Below, piece by piece: positions 18,570-28,150 of a stretch of DNA of 64,000 bases. Positions within the stretch are counted from its first letter, which is position 1, and each line of letters opens with the position of its first letter. A model generated the notes under the pieces. The model was not told the origin of the DNA. It saw only the letters and a program-made list of their open reading frames with translations, and did not search any database. Position numbers and translations under genes: made by a program. This DNA is from Algoriphagus halophilus (GTDB lineage Bacteria > Bacteroidota > Bacteroidia > Cytophagales > Cyclobacteriaceae), in assembly GCF_900129785.1 (NCBI RefSeq), contig NZ_FSRC01000004.1, positions 1 to 64,000 of the forward strand. The letters run 5' to 3'.

Positions 18570-21500
18570 ATGTCGAGCTTATCAAATGTAAGTATCAACA
18601 GGCCGGTATTGGCAATTGTGATGTCTTTGGTCATCATACTTTTTGGAGCCATAGGGATTTCTTTATTGGGGATTCGTGAATTTCCAAGTGTTGACCCGCC
18701 TGTCATTAATGTTAGGACCACCTACGTAGGAGCCAATGCCGATGTAATTGAAGCCCAGATTACCGAGCCATTGGAAGAAGCCATCAACGGGATCCAAGGA
18801 ATTAAATCATTGACTTCTACAAGTAATGATGGAGGTAGTAGCATAACAGTGGAGTTTGATGTGGGAGCGGATCTGGAAGCAGCTGCTAATGATGTTCGTG
18901 ATAAAGTATCCGGAGCGCAAAGAAATTTACCTCCAGATGCAGAGCCACCAGTAGTATCCAAAGCAGATGCAGATTCTCAGCCCATTGTCTTTTTGAATGT
19001 AAAAAGTGATGAGCGAAGCCTTTTAGACTTATCAGATATTGCTGAAAATATTTTTAAAGAAAGGCTTCAAACTATTCCGGGAGTAAGTAGAGTTCAGATT
19101 TGGGGAGAAAAAGAATATGCCATTCGTTTAAGAATGGATCCCTTGAAAATGGCTTCTTATGGAGTGACTCCATTGGATGTACTTTCAAAAGTTCAAAGTG
19201 AAAACGTGGAACTTCCTTCAGGTAGAATTGAGGGAGAGACGATTGAACTTTCGGTGAGAACCAAAAGTAGGTTGAGTTCTCCTCAAGAATTTAATAGTTT
19301 GATCATCAAAGAAGATCAAAATAATATTGTCAGGTTTCAGGATGTGGGTAAGGCAGAATTGGCTGCTTTGAATGAGCGAACCGTCCTGAAGCGTGATGGG
19401 GTGCCAATGGTAGGGGTTGTTTTAGTACCTCTTCCGGGTTCCAATAACATTGAAATCGTAGATGAATTTTACAGAAGATTAGAATTCATTAAAAAGGATT
19501 TGCCGGATGATGTAGGCCTTGAGATTGGATTTGACTCTACTGACTATATCCGAAGTTCTATTGCAGAGGTTCAGGAAACAATAATCACAGCGTTTATCCT
19601 CGTAGTAGCGATTATCTTCCTCTTTTTAAGAGATTGGAGAACGACGTTTATCCCTGTATTGACGATTCCAATTTCCTTAATTGGGGTCTTCTTTATCATG
19701 TATTTGATGGACTTCTCCATCAATGTTCTGACGCTACTTGGTATTGTACTTTCTATTGGTCTGGTAGTGGATGATGCCATTGTGGTATTGGAGAATATAT
19801 ATACCCGAATTGAAAAAGGAGAAAAACCATTGGCAGCTGCCGAAAAAGGAGCAGAGGAAATTTTCTTCGCGGTTATTGCAACAACAGTTGCTCTAGCAGC
19901 GGTATTCCTTCCAGTAATATTCTTGACAGGGACTACAGGTAGACTTTTCAGGGAGTTTGGTATTGTGGTAGCTGGATCTGTAATTATATCATCCTTCGTG
20001 GCTTTGACCATGACTCCAATGCTTAGTTCGCGTTTATTAAAGCGTAGAGAGAAGCACAATAGATTCTACAATGCAACCGAGCCGATTTTTGTCTGGTTGA
20101 ATAATGGTTACGATAAGATGTTGAGTGGATTTATGAAATTCCGCTGGGTTTCATTCGTATTAATCGCATTTATGGGTTTTGGGATTTATTGGTTGTTTAA
20201 CCAAATTCCAAGTGAATTAGCGCCAGTAGAGGACAGAGGAGAAATCAGGATTCAATTGAGTGGTCCCGAAGGAGCAACTTTTGGTTACATGGATCGAGTA
20301 ATTGATCAAATGGTGGCTGACTTCAAAGCGAAATTCCCACCTGAGGAAGTTACTGGGCTCATTTCTGTAACTTCTCCTGGATTTGGAACCGCCAGCACAA
20401 ACTCCGGTTTTATTAGATTTATTTTGACCGACTCGGAGAATAGGGAGCGAACTCAAAACGATTATTTCAATGAAATCAATGCCATGCTTAAAAACTATAC
20501 TGAAGTTAGGGCATTTGCTTCCGAACCCCAATCCATTGGGAATAGGAGAGGTGGTCTTCCTGTTCAGTATGTATTGCAAGCTCCCAACATGGAGATGCTT
20601 AAAGAAGCGATTCCAACCTTTATGGAAGAAGTAGGGAAAAGTCCAATATTCATTTTCTCTGACATCAACCTTAAGTTTACCAAACCAGAATTGGAGATTG
20701 AAATAGATAGGGCAAAGGCAAGGAATATTGGTGTATCCATACAAGAAATTGCCAGAACCTTACAGCTTTCTTATTCCGGACAGCGGTTTGCCTATTTTAT
20801 CAAGAATGGAAAACAATACCAAGTGGTAGGTGAAATGAGATTAGAGGACAGAAATGAGCCTATTAATCTAAGAATGCTTTATGTACGTGCAGAAAATGGA
20901 AGCTTGGTTCAATTGGATAATTTGGTTACGGTAACAGAAAGAAGTACACCTCCTCAATTGTATCGATTCAACAGATTCGTAAGTGGTACCGTTTCTGCAA
21001 ACTTAGCTCCTGGGTATACCATCGGGGATGGATTGGAAGAAATGGATCGTATTGCTGCGGAGGTATTGGATGAATCTTTTACGACAGATGTTTCAGGTCC
21101 TTCCAAAGAATTTAGGGAAAGTTCTAACAGTTTGCTGTTTGCATTCCTATTTGCACTGGTGTTAATTTATTTGGTACTGTCTGCCCAGTTTGAAAGCTTT
21201 ATGGATCCGTTAACAATCATGTTTACTGTTCCATTAGCGATTTTTGGTGCCTTGTTTACCCTTTGGGCCATGGGCTTTACTCTAAATATTTTCAGCCAGA
21301 TCGGTATAATTATGTTGATAGGTTTGGTGACCAAAAACGGTATTCTTATCGTGGAATTTGCAAACCAGAGGAAAGCTACAGGAATGTCAATTCATGAAGC
21401 GATTTATGGAGCAGCGGTAGCTCGTTTCCGTCCTATTTTGATGACTAGTTTATCGACCATTCTAGGGATTTTGCCTATTGCATTGGGATTAGGTGCTGGT

Positions 21501-21632
21501 GCTGAAAGCCGCGTGCCAATGGGGGCAGCTGTAATTGGAGGGTTGACATTTGCGACCATCCTAACCTTATTTGTAATCCCTGCTATTTATACTTATCTCA
21601 CTTCCAAAGAAGGAAGATTAGCCAGAATTTAA
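18570..21632 (+). CDS. RND efflux pump permease (HAE1/AcrB type)
   Basis: Inner-membrane proton-driven exporter, 1020 residues, with 12 predicted transmembrane helices and two large periplasmic loops. TM4 carries the Asp-Asp pair D401-D402 (VVDDAIVVLEN), equivalent to the proton-relay Asp pair of AcrB, and TM10 has the relay Lys in LVTKNGILIVEFANQ. The C-terminal end is short. The pump's stop codon overlaps the tolC-like start (TAATG). Likely substrates are drugs, bile-like compounds or lipids, but they cannot be deduced from sequence. Confidence 0.95.
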   Translation: MSSLSNVSINRPVLAIVMSLVIILFGAIGISLLGIREFPSVDPPVINVRTTYVGANADVIEAQITEPLEEAINGIQGIKSLTSTSNDGGSSITVEFDVGADLEAAANDVRDKVSGAQRNLPPDAEPPVVSKADADSQPIVFLNVKSDERSLLDLSDIAENIFKERLQTIPGVSRVQIWGEKEYAIRLRMDPLKMASYGVTPLDVLSKVQSENVELPSGRIEGETIELSVRTKSRLSSPQEFNSLIIKEDQNNIVRFQDVGKAELAALNERTVLKRDGVPMVGVVLVPLPGSNNIEIVDEFYRRLEFIKKDLPDDVGLEIGFDSTDYIRSSIAEVQETIITAFILVVAIIFLFLRDWRTTFIPVLTIPISLIGVFFIMYLMDFSINVLTLLGIVLSIGLVVDDAIVVLENIYTRIEKGEKPLAAAEKGAEEIFFAVIATTVALAAVFLPVIFLTGTTGRLFREFGIVVAGSVIISSFVALTMTPMLSSRLLKRREKHNRFYNATEPIFVWLNNGYDKMLSGFMKFRWVSFVLIAFMGFGIYWLFNQIPSELAPVEDRGEIRIQLSGPEGATFGYMDRVIDQMVADFKAKFPPEEVTGLISVTSPGFGTASTNSGFIRFILTDSENRERTQNDYFNEINAMLKNYTEVRAFASEPQSIGNRRGGLPVQYVLQAPNMEMLKEAIPTFMEEVGKSPIFIFSDINLKFTKPELEIEIDRAKARNIGVSIQEIARTLQLSYSGQRFAYFIKNGKQYQVVGEMRLEDRNEPINLRMLYVRAENGSLVQLDNLVTVTERSTPPQLYRFNRFVSGTVSANLAPGYTIGDGLEEMDRIAAEVLDESFTTDVSGPSKEFRESSNSLLFAFLFALVLIYLVLSAQFESFMDPLTIMFTVPLAIFGALFTLWAMGFTLNIFSQIGIIMLIGLVTKNGILIVEFANQRKATGMSIHEAIYGAAVARFRPILMTSLSTILGILPIALGLGAGAESRVPMGAAVIGGLTFATILTLFVIPAIYTYLTSKEGRLARI

Positions 21633-22978
21633 TGAAAAAATTAATTGCCACGCTCTTGATGAGCAGCTTAGGTTCCGTAATTTTTGCTCAAAGTCAAGAA
21701 GCTTTAGATCTTGAAAAAGCAATCCAAATTGGATTGGAAAAAAATCTGGATATAAAAATTGCGGTAGAGAATATCACAATTAATGAGATCAACCAAAGAA
21801 TCGGTACGGGGGATTATTTTATGCCTACGATCGATGCGACCTACGCAAGAAATTTTAGTAGAGAGGATGTCGAGCAACGCTTTGTGAATGATCCAGAGCC
21901 CAGAACAATTGATGGAGCAAAGTCCCGAACAGAAAACTTTTCGGTAGTTGGTATATACGGGTTTCAGCCTGAAAATATTATTGTAATGAAAAGGCTAGGA
22001 CAATTGACTGAAATCTCTGAGTTAGATGCCAAAGTGGCAGTGGAAAATACTGTAGCCTCCATCTCAACTGCCTATTACCGATTGGTTTTGGAACTTCAAA
22101 GGTATCAAGTGCTGGAAAGAACCTTGGAACTCAGTCAATCAAGACTGGATATCGCGGAAGCACAATATGAATTGGGTGGTGCCGGAAAACGAGATTTCCT
22201 AACTGCAGAGGTTGATTATAATTCGGATCTGACTCTTTTAGTCAATCAAGAGCAAATCATTAAAGCCGCTAGAATTAATTTAAATGAATTAATGGCATTG
22301 GCTCCTGACACTCAGTTTGCCGTGAATGACACGATCTTGATAGAGGAACCTTTGAGGTTAATAGATTTAGAGGAGAATGCATTTATCGATAATAAGCAAT
22401 TATTGATCACGCAAAGACAGCAGAATGTTGCATTTCTACAGATGAAGGAGCTTCAAATGCAAAGGCTTCCTCAAATAAACCTAAATGGTAGCTATGTGAA
22501 TAACACTTCCAATTCAGATGCAGGTTTCCTTTTACAAAATCAAAGGCAAGGTTTCAATTATGGGGGGAATATCACACTGAATTTATTTAGTGGATTTACC
22601 TTGAACCGTAGAATTCAAAATGCAAAGGTTCAGCAAAAAGTGCAAGCCTATGCATTGGATCAATATGAGATACAATTGCAGTCTGATATTCATAGAGCAT
22701 ATAATACCTATGAGACAAATCGTAACTTGTTAGAGATTGAAAAAAAGAATTACGAAGTAGCCAAGGAGAGTTCTGATATAGCATTAGAACGATTTAGGCT
22801 AGGTATTTCTTCCTATTTAGAGTTTAGAGATGCTCAGGTAAATTTGCTTATTGCTGAGACTAGACTGATTACTTCCATCTATAATATCAAAGAGATGGAG
22901 ATTGAGTTAATGAGGCTTTCAGGAAGAATATTTTTCCAAAACAGCTATGAAGAACTCAACCTACCAACAGAAGATTAA
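21632..22978 (+). CDS. TolC family outer-membrane efflux channel
   Basis: 448 residues with a signal peptide ending near IFAQ (about residue 19). Two TolC-type repeats of long amphipathic helices (LELSQSRLDIAEAQYELGGAGKRDFLTAEVDYN and the matching region near residue 390-425) build the trimeric channel-tunnel. The ATG overlaps the pump stop by one base, so it is the last gene of the efflux operon and is followed at once by a terminator. Confidence 0.93.
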   Translation: MKKLIATLLMSSLGSVIFAQSQEALDLEKAIQIGLEKNLDIKIAVENITINEINQRIGTGDYFMPTIDATYARNFSREDVEQRFVNDPEPRTIDGAKSRTENFSVVGIYGFQPENIIVMKRLGQLTEISELDAKVAVENTVASISTAYYRLVLELQRYQVLERTLELSQSRLDIAEAQYELGGAGKRDFLTAEVDYNSDLTLLVNQEQIIKAARINLNELMALAPDTQFAVNDTILIEEPLRLIDLEENAFIDNKQLLITQRQQNVAFLQMKELQMQRLPQINLNGSYVNNTSNSDAGFLLQNQRQGFNYGGNITLNLFSGFTLNRRIQNAKVQQKVQAYALDQYEIQLQSDIHRAYNTYETNRNLLEIEKKNYEVAKESSDIALERFRLGISSYLEFRDAQVNLLIAETRLITSIYNIKEMEIELMRLSGRIFFQNSYEELNLPTED

Positions 22979-22985
22979 AATATAT

Positions 22986-23016
22986 TGAGCCTGATTCAAT
23001 CAGGCTCATTTTTTTA
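22986..23016 (+). terminator. Terminator of the RND efflux operon
   Basis: An 11-bp perfect stem (22986-22996 with 22998-23008) followed by a T-run, 8 bases after the tolC-like stop. Confidence 0.85.
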
Positions 23017-23111
23017 TTTGCTTTTTTTAAGAATTGCCTATTTTTCTTTTGGCATAGCATTTGCCAAAATATGTTTTCGAAAATCATTTGGTCTATTAAT
23101 AGACCCTGTGT

Positions 23112-24506
23112 ATGAAGAAAACAGCCATACTTCTTTTTACCATTTTAACAGTTTTGACCTTTGGGGTACAATGTACTTTTCTGGAAAAACAGTTTGGGGA
23201 TAAGAGTAAACAAGAAGAGTATATTCTGGATTTGCCGGGAATAAAGACGCGTGGATTTATACGGGCTGCAGTAGATAATAATTCTACTGGCTATTACATC
23301 TACCGTGGTCGTAGAATGGGTTACGAGTATGAATTGCTAAGAGACCTAGCCAAAAGACTGGATGTTCAACTTCATCTGGTTTTGATTTCTGATATAGAAA
23401 AAGCATTTGATTACCTGGAAAATGGTAAAGTGGATTTGGTTGCTATGAATTTGGAGGAAAATCCAGAAAGAAAAAGTAGAGCTAACTTTTCTAGGCCATT
23501 GGGTAATATGAGTACTGTTCTGATAGGAAGTAAACCCAATCAAAAAATATCTTCTTGGGATCAATTACAAGGCGATACCATTATGGTAAGGCAGGGATCT
23601 GTATACAAATCCCAATTATGTGCAATCAAGGATTCGCTTCAAGTCCAATTCACAGTTCTGGAAAAGCCGGATCATGAAGAGGCTTTAATCGATCAGGTGG
23701 TGAAAGGTGAAATTAAATGGACTGTTGCAGACCAGAATATTGCTCAGGCAAATGCTACCTATTATGAAGGGCTGGATATTTCCTGGAAGGTAAAAAAGGA
23801 AGGTGAAGTCTCTTGGGTAGTCAGAAAAAATTCGCCTAAACTTCTTTCCTCATTGGATGATTGGCTGGAGGACAAACAGAAACGATTTATTCCAGACCTA
23901 TATGCCAAGTATTTTTTGAATTCCAAAAACAGTTACTTCCGTTCGAATAGTCCATTTTCCTCCCTTGCTGGAAACAGAATTTCTCAGTTCGATGAGATTA
24001 TCCAAGATGGTGCCGAGCAATTGGGTTGGGATTGGCGGCTTTTGGCTTCTCTTGTATATAAGGAGTCCCGTTTTGATACCACTGCCACTTCTTACGCAGG
24101 GGCTTCAGGATTGCTGCAACTTATGCCAGTCACATTGGAAAGATTTGGAGTCAACAATCCCCATGATCCAATCGAATCATTAACAGGAGGTGTTCGCTAT
24201 CTCCGATACTTGGATAAATTTTGGTTAGAAAGAGTTCCAGAAACAAATGAACGGATCAAGTTTATCCTTGCTTCTTATAACATTGGTCACGGTCATGTGG
24301 AAGATGCCTGGAGACTTGCCATGAAATATGGAAGTAATACCCAAAGTTGGGAGGCAATTTCTGAATTTCTTGAACTAAAGTCCGATCCAAAATACTATAA
24401 AGATCCCGTAGTAAAGAGTGGGTTTGCCAAAGGGCATTTGGCTGTAAACTACGTCAAAGACATCATGAGTATTTTCGACTCTTATAAAGCTTTGGTACAG
24501 CCTTAA
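23112..24506 (+). CDS. MltF-like membrane-bound lytic transglycosylase
   Basis: 464 residues. The N-terminus is hydrophobic and ends in FGVQC, so it is a candidate lipoprotein with a relaxed lipobox. A periplasmic solute-binding-like domain (about residues 45-265: GFIRAAVDNNSTGYYIYRG and MGYEYELLRDLAKRL) is followed by an SLT goose-lysozyme-type domain. In that domain ASLVYKESRFD contains the catalytic Glu and GASGLLQLMPVT the family signature. This is the MltF architecture: it cleaves peptidoglycan to 1,6-anhydro products. Its stop overlaps the convergent RidA stop by four bases (TTAA). Confidence 0.92.
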   Translation: MKKTAILLFTILTVLTFGVQCTFLEKQFGDKSKQEEYILDLPGIKTRGFIRAAVDNNSTGYYIYRGRRMGYEYELLRDLAKRLDVQLHLVLISDIEKAFDYLENGKVDLVAMNLEENPERKSRANFSRPLGNMSTVLIGSKPNQKISSWDQLQGDTIMVRQGSVYKSQLCAIKDSLQVQFTVLEKPDHEEALIDQVVKGEIKWTVADQNIAQANATYYEGLDISWKVKKEGEVSWVVRKNSPKLLSSLDDWLEDKQKRFIPDLYAKYFLNSKNSYFRSNSPFSSLAGNRISQFDEIIQDGAEQLGWDWRLLASLVYKESRFDTTATSYAGASGLLQLMPVTLERFGVNNPHDPIESLTGGVRYLRYLDKFWLERVPETNERIKFILASYNIGHGHVEDAWRLAMKYGSNTQSWEAISEFLELKSDPKYYKDPVVKSGFAKGHLAVNYVKDIMSIFDSYKALVQP

Positions 24507-24979
24507 GCACCTTCATGCAATTCAAACATCGCTTCTACCTCTACCGGAATATTGTCGGGCAGAGATCCCATACCTACAGCTGATCGAACACCTATTCCAT
24601 TTTCTTGCCCCCAAACTTCTGCAAATAGTTCACTACATCCATTGATGACATAAGGATGTCGAAGAAAATCTTCGGTACAATTGACCATACCCAATACTTT
24701 GATCACCCTTTTCACTCGGTTTAGGGAACCTAAATTTGCTTTGATTGTGGAGAGCATGGCTAATCCAACTTGTCTTGCAGCAAGTTTTCCAGCTTCGATG
24801 TCTAGATCGACACCAATTCTTCCAATAATCAAGCTGCCATCAGTTTGTACTGTACCATGTCCAGATAAATACAAATATTTACCGTCTATGAGGCATGGCT
24901 TGTAAACGCCAAGTGGCTTTGGTGCCGGAGGTAAGACAAGGTTTAATTTGGAGAAATTACTTTCTGGGGTTTCCATCAT
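24503..24979 (-). CDS. RidA/YjgF family protein
   Basis: About 158 residues from the ATG at 24979. An in-frame ATG at 25009 would add ten residues and overlap the permease gene by 14 bases. RidA-fold proteins hydrolyse reactive enamine/imine intermediates released by PLP enzymes. Visible features are YLYLSGHGTV near residue 35-45, the conserved Arg in GVRSAVGMGSLP and the terminal VEVEAMFELHE. It is the second gene after GntP, which points to amino-acid or hydroxy-acid metabolism. Some members are not deaminases, so the exact substrate is open. Confidence 0.88.
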   Translation of the reverse strand: MMETPESNFSKLNLVLPPAPKPLGVYKPCLIDGKYLYLSGHGTVQTDGSLIIGRIGVDLDIEAGKLAARQVGLAMLSTIKANLGSLNRVKRVIKVLGMVNCTEDFLRHPYVINGCSELFAEVWGQENGIGVRSAVGMGSLPDNIPVEVEAMFELHEGA

Positions 24980-24995
24980 ATTATTTTCAGTGAAA

Positions 24996-26309
24996 TTAGA
25001 CAAAAACATCTAAAATCAGTACACCTATTAATCCTATAATTGCAACCAAGGTTTCCATGAGAGACCAGGTTTTTATGGTGTCTTTAATACTGACATTGAA
25101 GAATTCTTTATACATCCAAAACCCACCGTCATTAAAGTGGGAAAACATAAGGCTTCCTGCTCCAATGGAAAGCACTAATAAGTTTGGGTCAACATTCATT
25201 GTCGTGACCAGAGGAGCTATGATTCCAGCAGTTGTCAGTCCGGCAACAGTTGCAGAACCAACGCAGACACGGATAATTGCAGTAATGATCCATGCCAAAA
25301 GTAAAGGAGGAATATCCCAAGTACTTAAACCATCCGCAATAACTTGACTGACACCAGTGTCTGTAAAAATTTGTTTTAAGGCTCCAGCTCCCGCTACAAT
25401 CAATAAGATCATGGCAATGTCTTTGGTTGCAATGGTGTAGATATCCATTAACTGGGTCATTTTAAAACCCCTTTTTAAGCCTAGTGTATAGGTGGCCACT
25501 AATACTGAAATCAACATGACGATTCCAGGATTCGCAATGAAGCGAATAATGGGTCCAAGGCTGCTTTCAGGTTCAATATTGAGGTTCAAAGCAGTGGTGC
25601 TTACAAGTAAAAATACGGGTAGTAAAGCTGTGAAAAAGCTGTTAAAAGTGTCTGGTAGTTCAGATTCCGGTCTGATTTCAGCCTGGAAAGTACTTAAGGG
25701 ATTGGCATGAACATTTTTTAAAGTTTTGGCAAATATAGGCCCCGCGATAATAATGGTAGGGATGGCAATTAAAAAGCCATAAAATAGGGTTAAGCCCATA
25801 TTGGCATCAAACTGGGCCACCAAAGCAGCTGGGGAGGGGTGTGGAGGCAAAAAGCCATGTGTCACAGATAAGGCCGCCAATAATGGAATGCCCACGTAAA
25901 CTGCAGAAATTTTGTATTGATAAGCTACTGTAAAAGCCAAAGGTACAAGTAGCACAAAGCCCACGTTATAAAAGAGGGGAATACCTACTACCAGGCCGGT
26001 TATGGACATAGCCCAGGTAATATTTTTTTCTCCAAAAATGCCCATTAAAAAACCAGCGATTTTCTGGGCAGCACCACTTTCGGCAACTAGCTTTCCCAGC
26101 ATCGCCCCCATTACAATCACGATGACTAAATCACCTAATAAATTCCCCATACCCGACTGGATTGAGCCTGCAATTTGATCTGCAGGAAGCCCAAGAAGTA
26201 ATCCTGCAGAGATAGAGGAGATGATAAATGCTAAAAAGGGATTGAGCTTAGCCCAAACGATTAGTAAAACAAGGATTGCAATACTAAGCAGGACAAGAAG
26301 TATGGTCAT
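24996..26309 (-). CDS. GntP family permease
   Basis: Inner-membrane transporter, 437 residues with about 12 hydrophobic helices, in the gluconate:H+ symporter (GntP) family that also includes D-serine and other sugar-acid carriers. Recognisable segments include GSATVAGLTTAGIIAPL and HFNDGGFWMYKEFFN. The gene ends at 24996, just before the RidA ORF, so the two are probably co-transcribed. No sugar-acid kinase or aldolase is adjacent. Upstream on the same strand lies a decayed gene that may once have belonged to the unit. Substrate unresolved. Confidence 0.9.
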   Translation of the reverse strand: MTILLVLLSIAILVLLIVWAKLNPFLAFIISSISAGLLLGLPADQIAGSIQSGMGNLLGDLVIVIVMGAMLGKLVAESGAAQKIAGFLMGIFGEKNITWAMSITGLVVGIPLFYNVGFVLLVPLAFTVAYQYKISAVYVGIPLLAALSVTHGFLPPHPSPAALVAQFDANMGLTLFYGFLIAIPTIIIAGPIFAKTLKNVHANPLSTFQAEIRPESELPDTFNSFFTALLPVFLLVSTTALNLNIEPESSLGPIIRFIANPGIVMLISVLVATYTLGLKRGFKMTQLMDIYTIATKDIAMILLIVAGAGALKQIFTDTGVSQVIADGLSTWDIPPLLLAWIITAIIRVCVGSATVAGLTTAGIIAPLVTTMNVDPNLLVLSIGAGSLMFSHFNDGGFWMYKEFFNVSIKDTIKTWSLMETLVAIIGLIGVLILDVFV

Positions 26310-26366
26310 GGGTCTACAATGGGTTTAACGAACAAGATAAAAAAAATGAGCGAAAGACCTTTTACC

Positions 26367-26374
26367 CAAACTTA
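26367..26374 (-). promoter_or_regulatory. -7 box for the GntP-RidA unit
   Basis: CAAACTTA on the plus strand reads TAAGTTTG on the minus strand, a perfect TAnnTTTG. It is 58 bases upstream of the permease ATG. No clear -33 element. Confidence 0.4.
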
Positions 26375-26389
26375 ATAAAGGTATTGGAT

Positions 26390-26830
26390 TTAGTTCTTGA
26401 TGAGTTTGAACAAATGTGCTTCATCATTTCCTAGCTCCCAAGTTATCCTTGGTAGATTTTCTTTCCATTCTGCTTGGACTTCTTGCCAGATAATTGGCAG
26501 AATGCTCAATGTCCTGTAGCTGCCCACGGTATAATTGAATCCCGCTAGATCTTTGATTGAAATATTTCTTCTCGCGTATATTCCAGAATCTAATCAGAGT
26601 AGATGAGTACCAGGAGCAGCGTATCCGGTTCAAGTTCGTTCTATATCTCCAGACAGTGAAATTTACATTGGCACTTGCAAGTCCTGTGTTTCCTGCAATT
26701 TTAAATCATGAATGAGGTTAGGAGTGGAGGTGTCAGGATTAGAAGAGATCGTGCCAATGGGCATTATGAAATACAACTGACAGAAGAAACCTGTATATTC
26801 GGCTGACTGAAAAAAAATCCATTTTGGATG
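26390..26830 (-). pseudogene. Degraded coding sequence of unknown family
   Basis: No intact reading frame exists here, but protein-like text runs through shifting minus-strand frames. The best preserved part ends at a TAA (26390-26392) and contains ISIKDLAGFNYTVGSYR and later ITWELGNDEAHLFKLIKN. Upstream pieces in other frames include NTGLASANVNFTVWRY and SAEYTGFFCQLYFI, separated by stops. I take it as a gene inactivated by several frameshifts. I do not recognise the family. It lies between GntP and Lnb. Confidence 0.5.
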
Positions 26831-26889
26831 GTATGTAGCCTTTGCTAGCATGTATCAACTATTAAAAAAGCACAATTAATATACTAAAA

Positions 26890-28089
26890 ATGAAATTGAA
26901 AAAGAAGTTCTTCTTCTACTTGATTCTTGGGTGGCTATTTCTAATTGGTGGAAATTTACAAGGGTTTGCCCAGCAGTACCGTATAAGTCTGCTCACGTGT
27001 GACCCTGGAGAAGAGATTTATAGTTCTTTTGGTCACAGTGCAATTCGAGTAGTCAATTTAGAGACTGGAAGGGATCAAGTTTATAATTATGGGACCTTTG
27101 ATTTTAGAGCTCCTAACTTCGTGTTAAAATTTGCAGGAGGTAGGTTGGATTATTTTCTATCCGTATCAACCTTTGATCGGTTTCTGGCAGAGTATAATTA
27201 TTTTCAAAGATCCATGCGGGAATTGGAGCTTGATTTGAATCAGCAACAGAAGACCGCCTTAGTTGAATTTTTAGAGATCAATTACCTTCCTCAAAACCGT
27301 AATTACCGATACGATTTTTTCTATGATAACTGTGCTACTCGGATTCGAGATGTCATAGAGACTATTGTAGGGGATCAATTGATATGGCACGATGAAGAAC
27401 AGGAGTCTATTGAGAAGACGTTCCGGCAATTGATTGATGAAAAAGTTTTTTATATGCCTTGGTCTGATTTGGGGATTGATCTTGCTTTAGGATCGCGTCT
27501 CGATGTTGATGCGACTCCACGAGAGGAGCAATTTCTTCCAGATTACATGGAGCAGGCATTTTCTAGAGCAGAAATACAAGGTGATGGGCCTACAAGGCCC
27601 CTGGTAAAAAATGAACGAGTAATTCTTGATTTTGCCCCAAAAGAAAATTCATTGGGTCTATTTAATCCCTATCTTCTCTTTTGGATTATCGCTATACTAT
27701 TTACTGCAACAACTTTCATTGGGTTTAAAAGGAAAAGGCTTTTTATTGGGTTTGACCTAGTCTTTTTTGGAATCTTAGGGCTTCTTGGATTAGTCATGAG
27801 TTTACTTTGGATTGGATCAGATATCCCTTCTACCAAATGGAATTGGAATATTTTATGGGCTTTCCCAGGGCATTTAGCTTTAATTCCAGGCTTACTTTCA
27901 AAGTCTTTGAAACCATGGCTCAGAAATTATCTCTTGACAGCCTTGATATTGGCTGATGCTGCGGTGGTGTTTTGGATTTTAGGCTGGCAATCTTTTCATC
28001 CTAGTTTGATTCCGATTATGTTGGTCATCATTCTAAGGACCAATTATCTTTATTATAATATAGCGCGTTATAAGACACCACTTGTCTGA
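26890..28089 (+). CDS. lnb: Lnb-type lipoprotein N-acyltransferase (DUF4105)
   Basis: 399 residues. A signal peptide or anchor ends near GFAQQ (about residue 29). The periplasmic DUF4105/Lnb N-terminal domain spans about residues 30-250 and carries YSSFGHSAIRV and YDFFYDNCATRIRD. The conserved His and Cys in these motifs are candidate catalytic residues, by inference. Five C-terminal transmembrane helices follow (about 258-395). This matches Lnb of Bacteroides, reported to N-acylate diacylated lipoproteins in bacteria that lack the E. coli-type Lnt. It lies 61 bases upstream of uvrB. Confidence 0.82.
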   Translation: MKLKKKFFFYLILGWLFLIGGNLQGFAQQYRISLLTCDPGEEIYSSFGHSAIRVVNLETGRDQVYNYGTFDFRAPNFVLKFAGGRLDYFLSVSTFDRFLAEYNYFQRSMRELELDLNQQQKTALVEFLEINYLPQNRNYRYDFFYDNCATRIRDVIETIVGDQLIWHDEEQESIEKTFRQLIDEKVFYMPWSDLGIDLALGSRLDVDATPREEQFLPDYMEQAFSRAEIQGDGPTRPLVKNERVILDFAPKENSLGLFNPYLLFWIIAILFTATTFIGFKRKRLFIGFDLVFFGILGLLGLVMSLLWIGSDIPSTKWNWNILWAFPGHLALIPGLLSKSLKPWLRNYLLTALILADAAVVFWILGWQSFHPSLIPIMLVIILRTNYLYYNIARYKTPLV

Positions 28090-28150
28090 AATATTCCATC
28101 TGGAAAACTTTTAAGGGGTTATTAACTGTTATAGGACTTAAGATTGAGCT

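Noticed and set aside
23047..23069. Inverted repeat TTTTGGCA-N7-TGCCAAAA before the MltF-like gene as a terminator or operator.
   Set aside because: No T-run follows in the right place and the efflux operon already has a strong terminator 40 bases earlier; operator function cannot be supported.
26424..26851. Two small minus-strand genes (69 and 62 residues).
   Set aside because: Their frames cross protein-like text in other frames, as expected for a frameshifted pseudogene.
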